Shown: positions 12,386-25,450, counted from the stretch's first letter. The stretch is DNA of 64,000 nt from Amaranthus tricolor (GCF_026212465.1 NC_080051.1:14943796-15007795); one strand, 5' to 3'. Notes: generated by a model from the letters alone, not told the origin. Numbers and translations are program-made.

Positions 12386-13090
12386 GGATTTGTTTCGAAT
12401 GTAATTATTTTGAATATGATGGTCATGTTGATAATGATTTGGAGGTTATGTGTATTTTATAGAAAATGGATCACATCGTGAGATTATTTTATGTTTTAGA
12501 AACAGAGAAATTCGAACAACTTATAGGGATGTTTAGTATCTTGGGAATACGCGTAAAAAAAATTTTGTGCAATTCGAACATGACATTAGATGAAATTTTA
12601 ATTCACATATGTTGAAGAATTGATATTGACTCCACCACTAGTAGTGTGAACTTGAGTTTCAAATTTGAGATGAATGGACAATACTCAGAATATCCCGTTG
12701 ATGAGGAGGAGTAGGCATTGGAGGCCTTGTGGGAGCATTTAAATGTCTACCCTAATTTCTTCTTTAGAGTTATTTGTAGAAGAAGTAGATTTAGGAAATG
12801 AAAATGGGAATATCTTAGAAAAACACAACGAGCTTTACCAGTAATTTATTTTTATCTTCTCCTTTGCCTATGTCATTTATAACTTTAATAACCCGTATTA
12901 CTAATTAACAAGCTTGACCTGAAATTTCATCTTTGTCTTCTCCTTAGCCTATATTTCCAATTTCTTCGTTAGAGTTGTTTGTAGAAGTAGATTAAGGAAA
13001 TGACAATGTGAACATCTTAGAAAAACACAACAGGCTTTACCTGTGATTTCATCTTTATCTTCTCTTTCGCCTATGTCATTTATCATTTAT
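12386..13090. repeat. Region with an about 210-bp direct duplication
   Basis: The block from about 12758 ('tttcttctttagagttatttgtagaag') recurs at about 12964 with scattered differences. Both copies run through 'cttagaaaaacacaac' and end in 'cctatgtcattta'. The upstream part (12440-12760) has a broken frame reminiscent of a MULE transposase N-terminus, but that is too weak to call. Confidence 0.6.
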
Positions 13091-13098
13091 ATATTATA

Positions 13099-13371
13099 CT
13101 CCCTCCTATTCACCTTAAGAATCCCATTTGACTTTTCACGATTTTTAAGGAGAGTTAAAAGTGGAACCCTAAGGGTAGGAAAGAGAGTGCTTTTATGGGT
13201 TTTTTAATGTAAGGAAGGAAAATTAGTATGGGTAATGGAGGGTATAATTGAAAATAAGATAAAGTTACTATGGGCATAAAAGTCAAAAACCTATACCAAA
13301 AATAGAAATGGGACAATTAAGGTGACTTGACCATAAAAGAAAATGGGATACATAAGCTGAATAGGAAGGAG
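13099..13371. mobile_element. Stowaway-type MITE
   Basis: The ends are CTCCCTCCTATTCACCTTA and its near-complement finishing in GAATAGGAAGGAG, flanked by TA on both sides (13097-13098, 13372-13373). It is 273 bp and non-coding. This matches the Tc1/mariner-derived Stowaway signature of plants. Confidence 0.85.
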
Positions 13372-14022
13372 TATAAACTATCCATCTCTCTCCTCCTCTC
13401 CTTTTTTTTCTCTCAAAAAATCTCAGTCTCCATTGTTTACTTTGGGACTACTATCAACCTTATGGTTGATGGTAAGCCTCAATCTTTTTATTTTTGTTTT
13501 TTTCGATTCTGGTTACAAATAAAGTTCATTCTTCTATATTATAGAGTTATTCTATTCGTTTATTGGATTCAATCTATCCATATATTGGTTTTAAAATCTC
13601 TCATGGTGAAAGTTTGAAGTCTTGTCATAAATTCGATGGTAAAAAGGTAAATGACGTCATCACGAGCGTCAGTTCAGCTAACACAACCAATAGTATCAAA
13701 CTCATTTCTATTTCAAAAGTCACACTAGATCTAAAGACCCCCTCGGAGAAGGCTATATCAAGCAGCAATGTGATAGAGAAAAGACTTTAGTGTTATGTCT
13801 CCTTTATAATGATCGTGACTTTTTGTATATAAAATTATGTTCGATTAAAATTTTTTATGTATTTGATCAATTGCTACTGATCTATTGTAGATGTCGTATG
13901 ACATTTTTATCAATGAATTATTAGGTTCCTTTCAAAAAACGTGATCAATAGAAATGCTCATAATTTAAAATATTATAATTATTTTTTTTGAAGCACGTAA
14001 ACTCAAAAAACAATATTAGAAT
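13372..14022. other. Intergenic, no gene seen
   Basis: The sequence is AT-rich. Two overlapping frames of 75-96 codons here lack any recognisable domain or splice logic and are treated as chance. Confidence 0.4.
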
Positions 14023-14135
14023 TAGGGCAAACAAAGTTTGGTCTAAACCGCAAATCAAACCGGATCAAATCGAGAGACACAAAAAGTAAATTAGAATTAT
14101 TAAATATTGAGTAAGATACATTTTGATGTTAAATG

Positions 14136-17100
14136 TGTAACATTTGAGAAATTGATAATTTTAAAACGACTGAATTTAAGAGAATGATTAGTACGAGAAT
14201 GATCTTAAAGATACATAAAATAAAACATTCTCAATCTAATTTCTTTTCTCTTTTCCTTTTCTTTTAATTTGATTAAAATACCCAAAAACCCTCCTTCCCT
14301 CTCTCTCATTCAAATGAACCCAAAGGAAGCAGGTAGACCTGGGAAAATTTGATCCGACCCGAAAATGAACCCGGGACCCGACCCGACAAAACCCGAACCC
14401 GACCGACCCGAAAGCAACTTAATCCGAAACATGACCGACCCGATAATTACCCGACCGAAAATGACCCGACCGAAAACCGACCCGTTTTGACAGATTTAAT
14501 ATCAATTTTTAGAGTAATTTCAATGTTAGAATTCATTTCAAATAAAATTTAGTTTTCAAAGTATCTCAACATATTGAGTATATCACTTGAACCCTAAAAC
14601 TCATCAATAGATCTCAAAAAACACGTATTTAACGTCTTTTTAGCCATCGTAATTATTTTTATTTAAAAACAGGACGTTATAATCATCTTAATTGAATACA
14701 TGTATCTTGTTAAATCAGTCAAATGAGTTTTTAATTCTTCTACATTTCAGTAAGCAAATCAATATAATTTATACGAACGTTTCGCACGTTTGAATGAGCT
14801 TTTCAAAAAACGAATGTCGCTACCCTAAATTATAAAACGCGTATCTTATAAGACGAAATAAGTACTTAGTTAGTTGTATATCTTTCCAACATGAAAATTG
14901 TGAAGATAATTTTAACGTCATTTTTATCTAACGTTACAATTATAATAAACAAAATAACTTTTATAAAGCGCGTATATTACAAGTCTTTCAAAATAAGTAT
15001 TAATTCCCCTATTTTTCTTGCACTTAAATGAACTTGACATACCAACTATTTTTTGAAAATCGTACATGTAATTTCTCTAATGATTTTTTTTAGACATTTT
15101 AGTGATTTTTTTTTATGTTGAATTAGTCGATTGGATATTCTAATGTTTTATGGTAACCCGTTGGGTCAATCCGAACCTACCCGAAACCCAGAGTGATCCG
15201 ACCTGAAACTGACCTGATCCGAAACTGACCCGACCCGAAAATGACCCGACCGAAATTGATCCGACCCAAAACCCGACCGACCGACCGTTTTCCCAGGTCT
15301 AGAAGCAGGCATTCATCTTCTTCTCCCTTTAAGTCATTCGAACCAAGCTGCATCAATCCCACGTTCTCCAATTTCGAACCAGAGACCAAAGAGGAAATCA
15401 GTATAAGCAATCCCTTTCTCCTGATATTCGAAATTAGGGCAAAGCTACACTTCAATCATCTTCTACCTTAAGTTCTCACAAGATTCATTGCAAATCTTAA
15501 CCTCCTTGCCAATATTTCGGGTGAACCAAAACTCTATGAATGTGCTATTCTTCATGATTAATTATTGGTGTAAACAAAACTAAGGTTTGAATCTCTCAAT
15601 TTCTATGTGTAATTTTACTCCATTCTTCTCTTATTATTCTGATTTTTCCTTTCAAGAATCGAACCTTAGCCCATCCTTGATTGGATTTTTAAGTAACATC
15701 AATATTTTTTTAGGATTTTCTTCCATTGAAATAGAAAATAGCAAGCAGCAGCCTAATCCCCCCTTCCCAAATCCCTATTCTGCCGAAATAAGGGGGAAGG
15801 AATGAGTTTCGGTCCTATTGATTAGGCATCAAGATTCAAGTCGAAAATCAATTTTTGAAATCTTTTTTTTTTGTTTCCTTTCTGTCGTCAACAGAGGTAT
15901 ATGCTTCTTGATTTTTTTTCTCTTACCAATCTTTACTACTTATTCTTATTCATATAATGCTATTTGCTTTGGTATAATTCTCACTTGCATATTCTTTTTA
16001 TCATGTACTATATCCTAAATGTTGATGAATCTTGAAAATTTATATGAGTTGATTAGATGAGTTTTTGATTGAGAAATTTATGGGAATGAGTGTTACTAGT
16101 ATATTATGAAAATGGTGATTTCAAGATACATTATGAAGAATCTTTTTTTAAAATAAAGGAACAAGAGAACCTTGATTTTGATTGATGTTAATTAAGTGAA
16201 TCTTAGGGTGTTTATATGGATTTAAAGAATGTTGAGATTATAGACTTTATGGATATTATTTGTGAGGATTTCATGTTGGGTTAAAATTTGTTTGATGATG
16301 ATTTTAGGAGATAATGAAATTATTGAGAGTATGAATTTTATTGGGAAAAAAGTTAATATTAAAGGAAGTAGTGAATAATTTGAATCCTTATAATGAATTA
16401 GGAGTATTATTGGTTTTGGTATGATTGTACATATATTGTTTATTTGGAAAATAAAAGAGATCAATTAGAGAAGTGGGTAATCTTTAAAAGGAGTTAAACA
16501 AGTCTAGATTGCAGTTAATATATTTTGATAATATGGAGTGTTTGAGTTAGAAGTGCACAGTCCTTTAATGATTAGAAATGTTAGAATATAATCCTTGATT
16601 AAGTCATAGTCTTAGGAGGAGGTGCAATAAGTTATATTGATCTAGATTGTAGTATCGAACGCTCTTTCATGATGTTGTGATTTGTTATGTTTCAGGAGGC
16701 GATATCATCGAGGAACCTTTCTAGCGATCGCGGAGAACCAGATTTAGCTCCTTGAAGCATTTTTGGTGAGTAATAACAGTCCCTTAAAGGGGTCTGGCCA
16801 GACTACATTTCTTGAAAATAATTTTATTGAAACTCTTTCGAAATTAAAATTTGTTGAGACAAATATTGTTGTGATTGCTTATATTGATATTATGATATGG
16901 TCAATGGTTCGGGCTTGCGAGCTGGTCATTGACGGAGTTGAGGAACATTGTTCCTTACTCCCTGTTTTTGAGGCGAGTTGTCATTCAGATATTGACTAGT
17001 TTCACCTGAGAGCGACGTAGCCTTGGAGCTATGGGGCACCTCTCAACTAGACTCCCTGTGCGCACATAGTTCTAGGGAACTGATGTTGCTTTTAAACCTA

Positions 17101-17513
17101 TGTTTTGTTGTTTTTGATTGTTACTTCTCATTCAATTTAATCTGACCCCCTGTAGTTTCCATCTTTTAAACTGTCTACAGATCGGAACCGGTCGAGAACG
17201 ATGGGTTAGCAGTGATGATTAGAGTTCCATTGATGTTATATTGAGCTGAGCACGTGAGAATTTGTAGTTTGGTACTAGGCTTTGGTAAATGTGTAATAGA
17301 CTTGATTGTGTTGGTTATATTGGACTTTTAGAATGAATTTTATGATTACTTTGTATTTTAGTTAGATGATTGGATTGAGATTTAGCTGATTTAGCTATGT
17401 TTTAGAACTGATGACCCTTTGTTCAAGTTTTGGAATTCAGATTTGAGTTTCTTTGGAAATAAACCCCGTGATGACCCTGTCTATTCAGTCAACGGTAAGT
17501 CGGGTTGTTACAG
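14136..17513 (+). mobile_element. Tekay/Del-like solo LTR nested in the outer hAT
   Basis: It begins TGTAACATTTG and ends GGGTTGTTACA, the terminal pair typical of Tekay/Del-type gypsy LTRs. It is flanked by AAATG (14131-14135) and GAATG (17514-17518), a duplication with one mismatch. After subtraction of the inner hAT it measures about 2.4 kb. Part of it (16975-17050) matches 38150-38220 in inverted orientation, a second LTR of the same family. No gag-pol is attached. Confidence 0.65.
14334..15301. mobile_element. Inner hAT element with perfect TIR and 8-bp TSD
   Basis: The ends TAGACCTGGGAAAA and TTTTCCCAGGTCTA are perfect inverted repeats. Identical flanks GAAGCAGG lie at 14326-14333 and 15302-15309. 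Subterminal regions are stacks of ACCCGACC repeats. It is 968 bp with no transposase. Perfect ends and duplication imply a recent insertion into the solo LTR. Confidence 0.95.
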
Positions 17514-19134
17514 AATGCAACTTAAAATTATTAAAATTTAAATATTGAGATATGATAAAGAGAATGACCATTAAGTTTTTGTTAGGGCCGGGATTTACAT
17601 AATTTGTATTTTTATCCATTTAAATTGATTTTTGTCCATTAAAAGCTTATGTTTTATATTTTCGCATAATTTATGCTTATGTCCATTATAATTGATTAGA
17701 TTACATATCTTTTGTTAGGTATTATGTAATTATGAATCATCATATTTTAAATGGTAATCATGAATTACGTAGATTCAATTTAAGATGCGAAATATTCACA
17801 TAAACAAATACACTATCTTAGCAAAAATATTTAAAAAGCCAAAAATCGTTAACCAGACCAGACCAAACTAAACCTTTGTAGAATGATATGGTCTGGTGCA
17901 TTAAATGGTCTGGTTTGGTCTGAAAATTTTCAGAATTAAAATTTTCATTTGATTTGATTTTAATGTCAGATTAGACCCAATCCATGTGTACTCTTAAATA
18001 GAATAATAAAACCAGCTGCTCTTAAGAGCGACAATCTTAATATGAGACGGATAGCCCAATCGGCCAAATTATAGTTTTTCTCAATATGTGCTCAATACTT
18101 GTACTATTTAAGGTCATATGTAACACCCCTGAATTTTCAACCCATTATACGAAACCAGAACCACAAAGGATGGGAGGAAATTCGGGTGTTACATAAAAAT
18201 AAAATAAATAAAATAGTAATAAACTTTATAAAGGTGAGTAGAAATTTCGGCAGCATCTCTGCTAACCCTCGAACATGTGGTAGAGTAATCAACACAATAA
18301 AACATTAAACTAATCTAAGGCATCATTGCCTTTAAAATCTCACACCACAGCTGAATGATTCATCGCCGACTTCTCAAATCAACATGCCAAGCATGGATCG
18401 TGGTTCCAGTGTCAACGCTTACGTTTTAAAATGACTTCGCTCTTTAAAACCATACAAAGTTATAAACTATGCAGCGGAAATACAAATATACAAAGGAGGA
18501 CACCAGGCCTTATAACAAAACGTATACAGCCAAAGTTTAGAAAAGATAAATAAGAACTACAAAACCAAAAGATAACAGTATAACACAGGTTATGCTTCCC
18601 CCTCATCACTCTCCCCCAATGCAATGCAATGTAAGAGAAGCTCCAATACCTGCTACGTCTGTCTATGATCCTGCTGCTGCTCGACATCAGACCAAAGGCC
18701 AATGTGTCATAGCAGGACAATCATAGAAAGTCATCAAACAATCAAACATAAACACAAACACGTACACGTTAGTAACTAGCATCAAATATTATAAGGCCAA
18801 CTACTAGATAACATTATGTTATACAACAACATAAGATGATTTCATAAGACACAAGCGCAAATAGTAACCGTAGTAACCGTTTATCGTCCACCTATACTTC
18901 TTAATCTCATTACGTCCTTTCCAACCCGAACCTTGTGTTCTTAGGTAGAATGCAGGTCTTCACACTCTTCTTCTCAAAACATAAAATCTTATAAAACACA
19001 CGTAGTATCAACTCAACCAAGGCATTATAGACTACCTAACACATGACCCTATAGAGCTTGTCTATCTTAAAGTAAGTGTGATAATAGTCTATCTTTAGGA
19101 CTGGTAACTCCCTTAAGGTAACTTAATTTAGGCG

Positions 19135-19255
19135 CATAACTACTCTATCATTGAATAAATTTTCTATCAATGAGTAAATGTTCTATCAATGTGTAAGCTT
19201 TCTATGAATGAATAAACTTTCTATCAATGAGTAACATTCTATCAGTGGACCTTTT
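19135..19255. repeat. Minisatellite inside the solo LTR
   Basis: About five tandem units of TTTCTATCAATGAGTAA with minor changes (spacing 22-25 bp). Confidence 0.8.
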
Positions 19256-20989
19256 CTCCACTTCATGGCATAGTGACACGGCCGAGGGCGTTATCGGCCA
19301 CCCGACGCCCATGGCAAAGTATGAGCTCATACCCCCTCTAGCTGACCCTCTCGGGTCCTACCTTCGAGAAAAATTAACACACTGGGGGTACTAATCCAGT
19401 GAAGAGGCTACCATATTTGGGTTTGCAAGGCCCGCATGGTAACACCTCGGTCAAGGGGCGGTATCGGCCACCCGGCCCCCAATGACAAAAGTATGCTCAT
19501 ACCTCCCATACGGTGATCCCGTCGGATCTCACCTAGGGGACTATTAAATCAATTAGACATAATCCAGTTGAGTCACGCCAGCTAATCATAATCTAATACT
19601 TTATCAAATGGGAATAAATCTCGCTTTCAACTATTAATGAGTGCCCTGGGATAGGAGAATGCCGAAACCCACTGCGCAACTCAAACAAAATATGAAATTT
19701 AGCTATAAAGGAGTCATTCTAACTCTAAGTAAGGCATAATCCAATTCTTAAATAAATAAGGGGGGTGGTCCCCTCCTACTAACACTCTCATTCTCTAACC
19801 TATTCTAAGCGCAAGGATTTCATAGTCCATAGCTCTTCATATAAAGTGTATTCACTAGTACCTAATAGTTTTAATACAATGTATATTGTCACAATAAACA
19901 ACAATGTCTTAAAGCAAATTGTATATAAGGGTTAGTTACTGGGTGTATCTGTAAGCGTCACTGCACGACTAAAAGTCACAAAAATTACCCAATTAAAGTT
20001 CTACCTTTCTCTTATGAAATGGGCACCTATAGAGTTAGGAATGCAACTAATAAGCCTACTTAACTCCTTTGTCATGCCAACTAAATACCAAAGTAACCGC
20101 TATCACCCATTTAACATGACTTTTCGATTACTCTAGCACGCACACAACTCATTCAATACAAGTCACAATCATTTACTCAACAACAACATAAGTCTTTTCC
20201 ATCAATTTAAGAATAAAAGGATTATGTGAATCATTCCTTTACATCGACCAAATTTGAGTTATATTGGTTCACGTTACCTTAAAAAAATAACAAATCACAC
20301 TTGAATCTTACGATGTTAATATAGTGCTAATATGACGACAATGATAAATCTCATAGTTACCACATCGCAATATCATTTATTATATTCTCCAAAGCTAGAA
20401 AAACTACAATCAAACATCACAACAAGTAACTTTAGCAACTCTCAACAATAAGTTAGACACTATGCTCATGACTTCAATAACAACCTAATGAGGTATTAGT
20501 AACTCTCAACAATTAAATCACTAACAATTAGCAACTACTACTCCCAATTAACAACCAAAACCATTTCTATAGTCAACTATAATCAAAATCATTACTAATT
20601 ACCACAACAACAATCAACCAAGTCTTAAAATAACTTATAAGATTATTGAATTAATCACCACACCACCAAAGTAGCATACAAACACACAGACACTACTAGT
20701 AATCAAATCTCTAAATCAAACCCTAATCATTTCATGTTCAAAGATAATACTTGTAACTATTACCCATACTAAAATTCAATGAAACTATTACACATCAACA
20801 CACAACTCATAAACATGGTAGATTCTAATTAGAAACAATAAATTAATCAATTTGGAAAGTGAGAGATGGCTTCAATGGGTGAAACTAAGAAATTGGTTAA
20901 GAGGTTGGTGGTTATTGAGGTGGTGGCATGAACCAAGATGTTGGTGGTGGAGGAGGGCTGCGTGGAGCCGGTGGGGAAGCAAACCCGCA

Positions 20990-22149
20990 GCCTATTTAAC
21001 CCTAAAAATATATACTTTGAATAATTAACATTGTATAACCTTAGAAATATAACATTCAAAATATAAATAATAAAATTAAATCATTTAACCTTAGAAATAT
21101 AAGTATTCTAATTTTAATAATTAAAGACAAGTATAACAACAAACCACATTTTTAACAAAATATGCAAATAATTAACAAACCACACAAACCACATTCACAA
21201 ATAATTAGTAAATATGAAAATAATTAATTAACAAACCACATTTTTAATTAAATTACTAAATTACAAGTGAAACAATAAAAATATAAACTTGCAAATTTAC
21301 AAAACAAATAGAAATTACCTTGATTTCATGGGTTATGTAATAATCTACACAGAAAAAAAAATTAATTAGCATTAATTTTCATAATTCGTATGCAGTAGAA
21401 GAATAATTCGTATGCAAACCACATTAAAAAGAGAAATATAATAATAATTCGTATGCAATAGATTTTTAAAGCAGTATTAGATGAACAAGACCTTTAAGTT
21501 TTGAAGGTTTTTCGTATGCAGTAGATTAACAAACCACATTTTAAAGGTTTTTCGTATGTATTGAAATTAAAAAGAGAAATAATACCTTAATTCGTGAGTT
21601 TTGAAGATGAACAAGACCAAATGCCTTTGGTTTCAAATGGTTTTGAAGAATGATGATGAACAAGAACACAGTAGAAGAATAGTAGGGGGTTTATGAAAAT
21701 TCGAAGTTTGAAGTTTGATGATGAACAAGAACAGTAGAACTTTGAAGTTTGAGTCTGGACGGAGAAGAAAACCGCTGTACTGTGTTCGTTTGTGCGTGGT
21801 ATAATGAAACAGAAGGGTTTCTCATGAAAATATATACGTTAAAATTTAAAAGGCGCCATTTTGAGACACTTAATTGCTGCGGTCATAGCAAGAACCGCAA
21901 CAGTTGACATTCTTCGTGGACTATTTGCTGCGGGCACACCATCAACCGCGGCATTTGAGTATGTTATTTGCTCCAGTCACCGCAGAAACCGCAACAATTA
22001 ATTGTGCTACTGAGTATTTGCTGCGGTCAAGGCCTAAAACCGCAACAATTAATGGTTTTTTTTTTCTTATTCTATTTCCTATTTATTGCTGCGTATATAC
22101 AAAAACCGCAGCAAATGATAAGCAGCAAATACATTTTTTTCCACTAGTG
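20990..22149. mobile_element. CACTA-like insertion end with hairpin subterminal repeats
   Basis: At 22136-22149 the sequence TTTTTTCCACTAGTG is an inverted CACTA-type terminus (CACTAGTGGAAAAA on the minus strand). Inside it, from about 21880 to 22120, are five units of 55-65 bp, each pairing TTGCTGCGGT with AACCGCAaCA across a short loop. Such subterminal repeats are typical transposase-binding arrays of CACTA elements. I could not locate the opposite terminus, and the left limit is a guess from where the LTR-like sequence stops. Confidence 0.55.
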
Positions 22150-23108
22150 ATTGCTGCTGTGATATGCAACCGCAGCCGCCTGCTGCTGGGGGCTACACGT
22201 GGGAGTGGGGAGGAAGGCCGGTGCTGCTTATGGTGGTTGTGGGAGGCTATCGGCTGCTGCTCCCGGGGGTTGTGGCTGCTCAGCAGTGAGGGAGAAGGGA
22301 GAGAAAGAAGGAGGAGAAGGAGGGAAGAGGGAGTGGCGACTAGTGAGGTAATGAGTGTTACTACTTAAAACCCTAACACCTCTTTTTATTTTGTTTATTT
22401 ATTTATTTATTTATCTAGATTCGTCTTCTTGCGATGGACCTTCGTGTGCTCACAAATTTAATAAATAATAATTTTAATTCGAACCTCTTATTTAATAATC
22501 GCAATTCTATATTTTTTTTCTAATATAATTGTGTTAATATTTAAATTTGTGTATGAAAGAAATTTATTAAAACTGATTCAAAAATAATTTAGTATAATTG
22601 TAAAATCACCAAAAGTTATTAAAATATATTAAATAATGACGTCATAAAATCTCGGGGTATTACATCATAATTGATACATTTAAGGTCCAAATTATTTTTT
22701 AATAAGTTATAAGCGGTCATAATTGATCACTTGAAGGTCTGAATCAATCATTTTCAGATCAAAATTGAAATTTTTAATAACAAAACAGTCATGAACTCTT
22801 AATCACTTCCAAGAGTATTCATTGAATCAATTGACAAACATAACTGAAGATTGACAATTTCTCTGCCTTCACATCAAGGATAAGCAAACATTACACCTAC
22901 AACTTTATTTTCAAGTCCATTATGAATAGAAAACCATTAAGGGAAGAGCAATACTACTATTTTTGATCGATGATTAAAGAGTACAAGTTCTCTTATATTC
23001 CATTAGAATCATCATGTTGCATTGAATAAGAGTACTTGTATTGTGCAATGTTTGAACACTATTATTGATAGTGTTATTGACCATTCATATGTTGTTTGAA
23101 ATTAATTA

Positions 23109-23367
23109 CTTCCTCTGGTTTTTAATAGTTGGTATACTTCTGTTTTTCATGCTATCAATTGCACGATTTTAATCTTTAATATATCTAATTTCATATAATA
23201 AAAATTTTAAAAAGTTAATATTATGAAAATACGCATTAAGATGAATCAAACAAGACCCCACTTGACTATGTTTTACATTATACATGGAAAAATATATACC
23301 AAATAAGATCAGTTGATGAACAGTAGTTGCTACAGGAACTGTAGCAGCTAATAAAATCCAGAGGAAA
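23109..23367. mobile_element. Stowaway-like MITE inside Mutator-like copy B
   Basis: It opens CTTCCTCTGGTTTTTA and closes TAAAATCCAGAGGAAA with TA on each side. Copy A of the host element has continuous sequence at the equivalent point (about 12065-12085), so an empty site is available for comparison. Confidence 0.8.
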
Positions 23368-23759
23368 TATATAATAATACCATTTTATTACCTCTGTTCT
23401 GAAATTGTGAAAATAAAATCATATTTAGGTAGAACTTTAGTAGTTTATCGTCAAAATTGATCACTTATAGGTCAAAATTAAAATTTTATTTTAATTGATC
23501 TGTTTAAGGTTTACTTTAAGGTCAAAATTGATACTTTAATTAAATGCCAAAATTGAATTTTTATTTTTTAATTTCTGGAAGACAGACAATTTGTATTTTT
23601 CAATTTTTAGCTTTTGGGTCGACCCATTTAGACAATCTCAATATGAGATGGTCGCTCCCAAATTTGTGTGCACAAGTTCTTGTAAGAGATGATCTCTTTG
23701 AGAGACCATCTTTAATTTGGTCAACTCATTATCAATTTTTAGTTTAATTAAGCTTTAAT

Positions 23760-24596
23760 GAGCTGGGTCTAATGTTGGACTTTAGTGTATATGAATCCCT
23801 AAGAAATATTACTACGTACTACAAATAGTAGTGGGATAAAATGTATTAAAATACAAGGTCCAAAACAGGTCAAAGGGAAAGACAATAAGGCAAAATAGGA
23901 ATCGAGTCAGTAGCAAAAGCCGACTCATCAACTTCCCTATGGGTCAGGGCCACAGCCGAGTTGGCTTTTGGTTCTGACCAGGCCTTGTTGCCTTTTCGAC
24001 TTCTTTGAACTAAGAGCATTGGATTCCTTTTTTTGTTCCATCTTAATTCTGATGTTACAATGGTTTAATGGATTGGAATAATGCTCATGAATACCATAAT
24101 TAACATAGTATTCATGATTGATCTAAATTAATCTAAATTAAGCTTGATCATCAATGGTAATTACTAATCCATGACCCTTTGGTGTACTATGACTAGTATA
24201 AATAGGGGTATTAGGGAAGGATGTCAAACACACTTTTTATGAATTCTTTCTTATCCTTACTTTCTCTCTTGTTTGTCTTTTTTAAAAAATGTTATAAGCT
24301 TTTGTAAATCTTTTTAAGTTAATAAGTCATTCAAACACTTTGTTATACCTTAAGTACTAATGGTGTATTGTGTTGTTTGTATCTCGTTGTGAATTTCCAA
24401 GTTCAAACCCAAGTACTTTTATAGGGAAATATCACAAAAGAAAAGTAAGTATACGCCTACAACAAGTATCAAGTTCCCGGGTAACGGTCTTCGTTACAAA
24501 AGTATCTTCAAGTTCATTTTGGTGTAATTGTGTATGTTTTGTTTTTAGCCATCAACAAAGAGGAAATGCAAATTCCTCCAAATTGTAAATTGTATT
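23760..24596 (+). mobile_element. LTR-like segment with a TATA box
   Basis: A TATA motif in 'ctagtataaataggggta' at about 24193 is followed about 30 bp on by a CT-rich transcribed-leader-like stretch and then by 'caagttcccgggtaacgg'. This resembles a U3-R-U5 layout of a copia LTR. I found no TG/CA ends with a duplication. A divergent promoter of a lost gene is the alternative. Confidence 0.35.
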
Positions 24597-25271
24597 TTAT
24601 AGCACTATAGATCGAGTCAATATCAGATTAAGTTGTTAGACATTTTTTAATTGATGATAAGATTCCCCTTAGTTAAGGCAAAATAGTTAAAATGCAAATC
24701 AATTAGTGATTATTCCTTTATTACTTTTACTTGTTTGACTGTAAGTTAAAATTAAAGTTTTATCATTTTTCATCTAAATTGATTAAAAATAGTTAAATAA
24801 ATATTGACCATTGATTATTAACTCTAAATATATGAAACCATGTATGTATAAAATTTAATTTATTAAAATTTCTATTACTTTATTAGATTAACTAATAAGA
24901 TGATTGAATATGAGTCGATCATACCTCTATGTTAAAAATTGGTTCAGGTTTATAGCATTTCGATTAAAAATTCGTTCGGGTTAAGTCGGTTTTAGTCGGA
25001 TTAAGTTCGGTTTTGAGCATGATTCGGGTCGGGTATGACTCAGGTCGGTCAATATTAGGTTCGGGTAATCTCGGTTAACGGTTATATGTTGGTTATAAAA
25101 GTCGGTCGTAGTTCAGGTTCGATTTTACTATTTTCGGTCGTAAATCTGTTCGGATGCAACTTCAGTTCGGATTTCGGTTCGATAAACCAAAAAAAAGAAA
25201 CATATTTTCGGGTCGGTTAACTTTCGTTTTCGGTTCGGATTTCCGGGTCGAGTCACATTTGAACAGCTCTA
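24597..25271. mobile_element. Truncated hAT copy, same family as 3452-8417
   Basis: Aligns at high identity with 7755-8417, including 'gattcgggtcgg', 'gactcaggtcggtca' and the terminal GAACAGCTCTA. The left half of the element is missing, and no left terminus is visible before 24597. Confidence 0.85.
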
Positions 25272-25450
25272 ATTATTTGTAATATTTGAAAGACGTCTCT
25301 CAGAGAGACAGTTTTTCTGAAGACGGGCTAATTTTTATATAATAAAAATACTCAAAGTGACATTTGTGATTTTTTGGACATCATCAGCATATCTTTGGAA
25401 ACTTGGAGGGTGTTATTTTTCATTAATACTCCCATTATTTTTTTATTTTT

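Larger units (their letters stand above)
14023..17996. mobile_element. Outer degenerate hAT element
   Basis: It starts TAGGGCAAACAAAG and ends GTACTCTTA. The flanks are ATTAGAAT (14015-14022) and AATAGAAT (17997-18004), an 8-bp duplication with one mismatch. Subterminal 'ggtctggt/accagacc' repeats are visible at 17850-17930. The terminal inverted repeats are diverged, so this is an old insertion. It holds the solo LTR at 14136-17513. Confidence 0.6.
18119..22664 (-). mobile_element. 4.5 kb Tekay/Del-like solo LTR
   Basis: It begins TGTAACACCCC and ends GGGGTATTACA, flanked by perfect 5-bp duplications TCATA (18114-18118, 22665-22669). It interrupts Mutator-like copy B exactly where copy A is continuous. 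The GC-rich blocks at 19260-19320 and 19440-19530 ('ttatcggccacccg') recur twice within it. Orientation is inferred from the position of the CT-rich promoter-like end. No gag-pol is seen. A CACTA-like insertion lies inside the right part. Confidence 0.8.
18014..23661. mobile_element. Mutator-like element, copy B, split by later insertions
   Basis: The left piece 18014-18118 and right piece 22670-23661 align, in order, with copy A at 11651-12375 ('tatgagacggatagcccaat', then 'ttaaggtcataattgatac', then 'aagagcattcattgaa'). The halves are separated by the solo LTR at 18119-22664 and the right half carries a Stowaway MITE at 23109-23367. The right end is diverged and approximate. Confidence 0.7.

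Noticed and set aside
19841..19860. CACTAGTACC at about 19851 preceded by ATT as the partner terminus of the CACTA-like end
   Set aside because: Only the first seven bases match; the adenine run that follows in the other terminus is absent.
21904..22368. 154-codon open frame on the + strand
   Set aside because: It runs across the CACTA-like subterminal repeats and GA-rich LTR sequence; no domain and composition follows the repeats.
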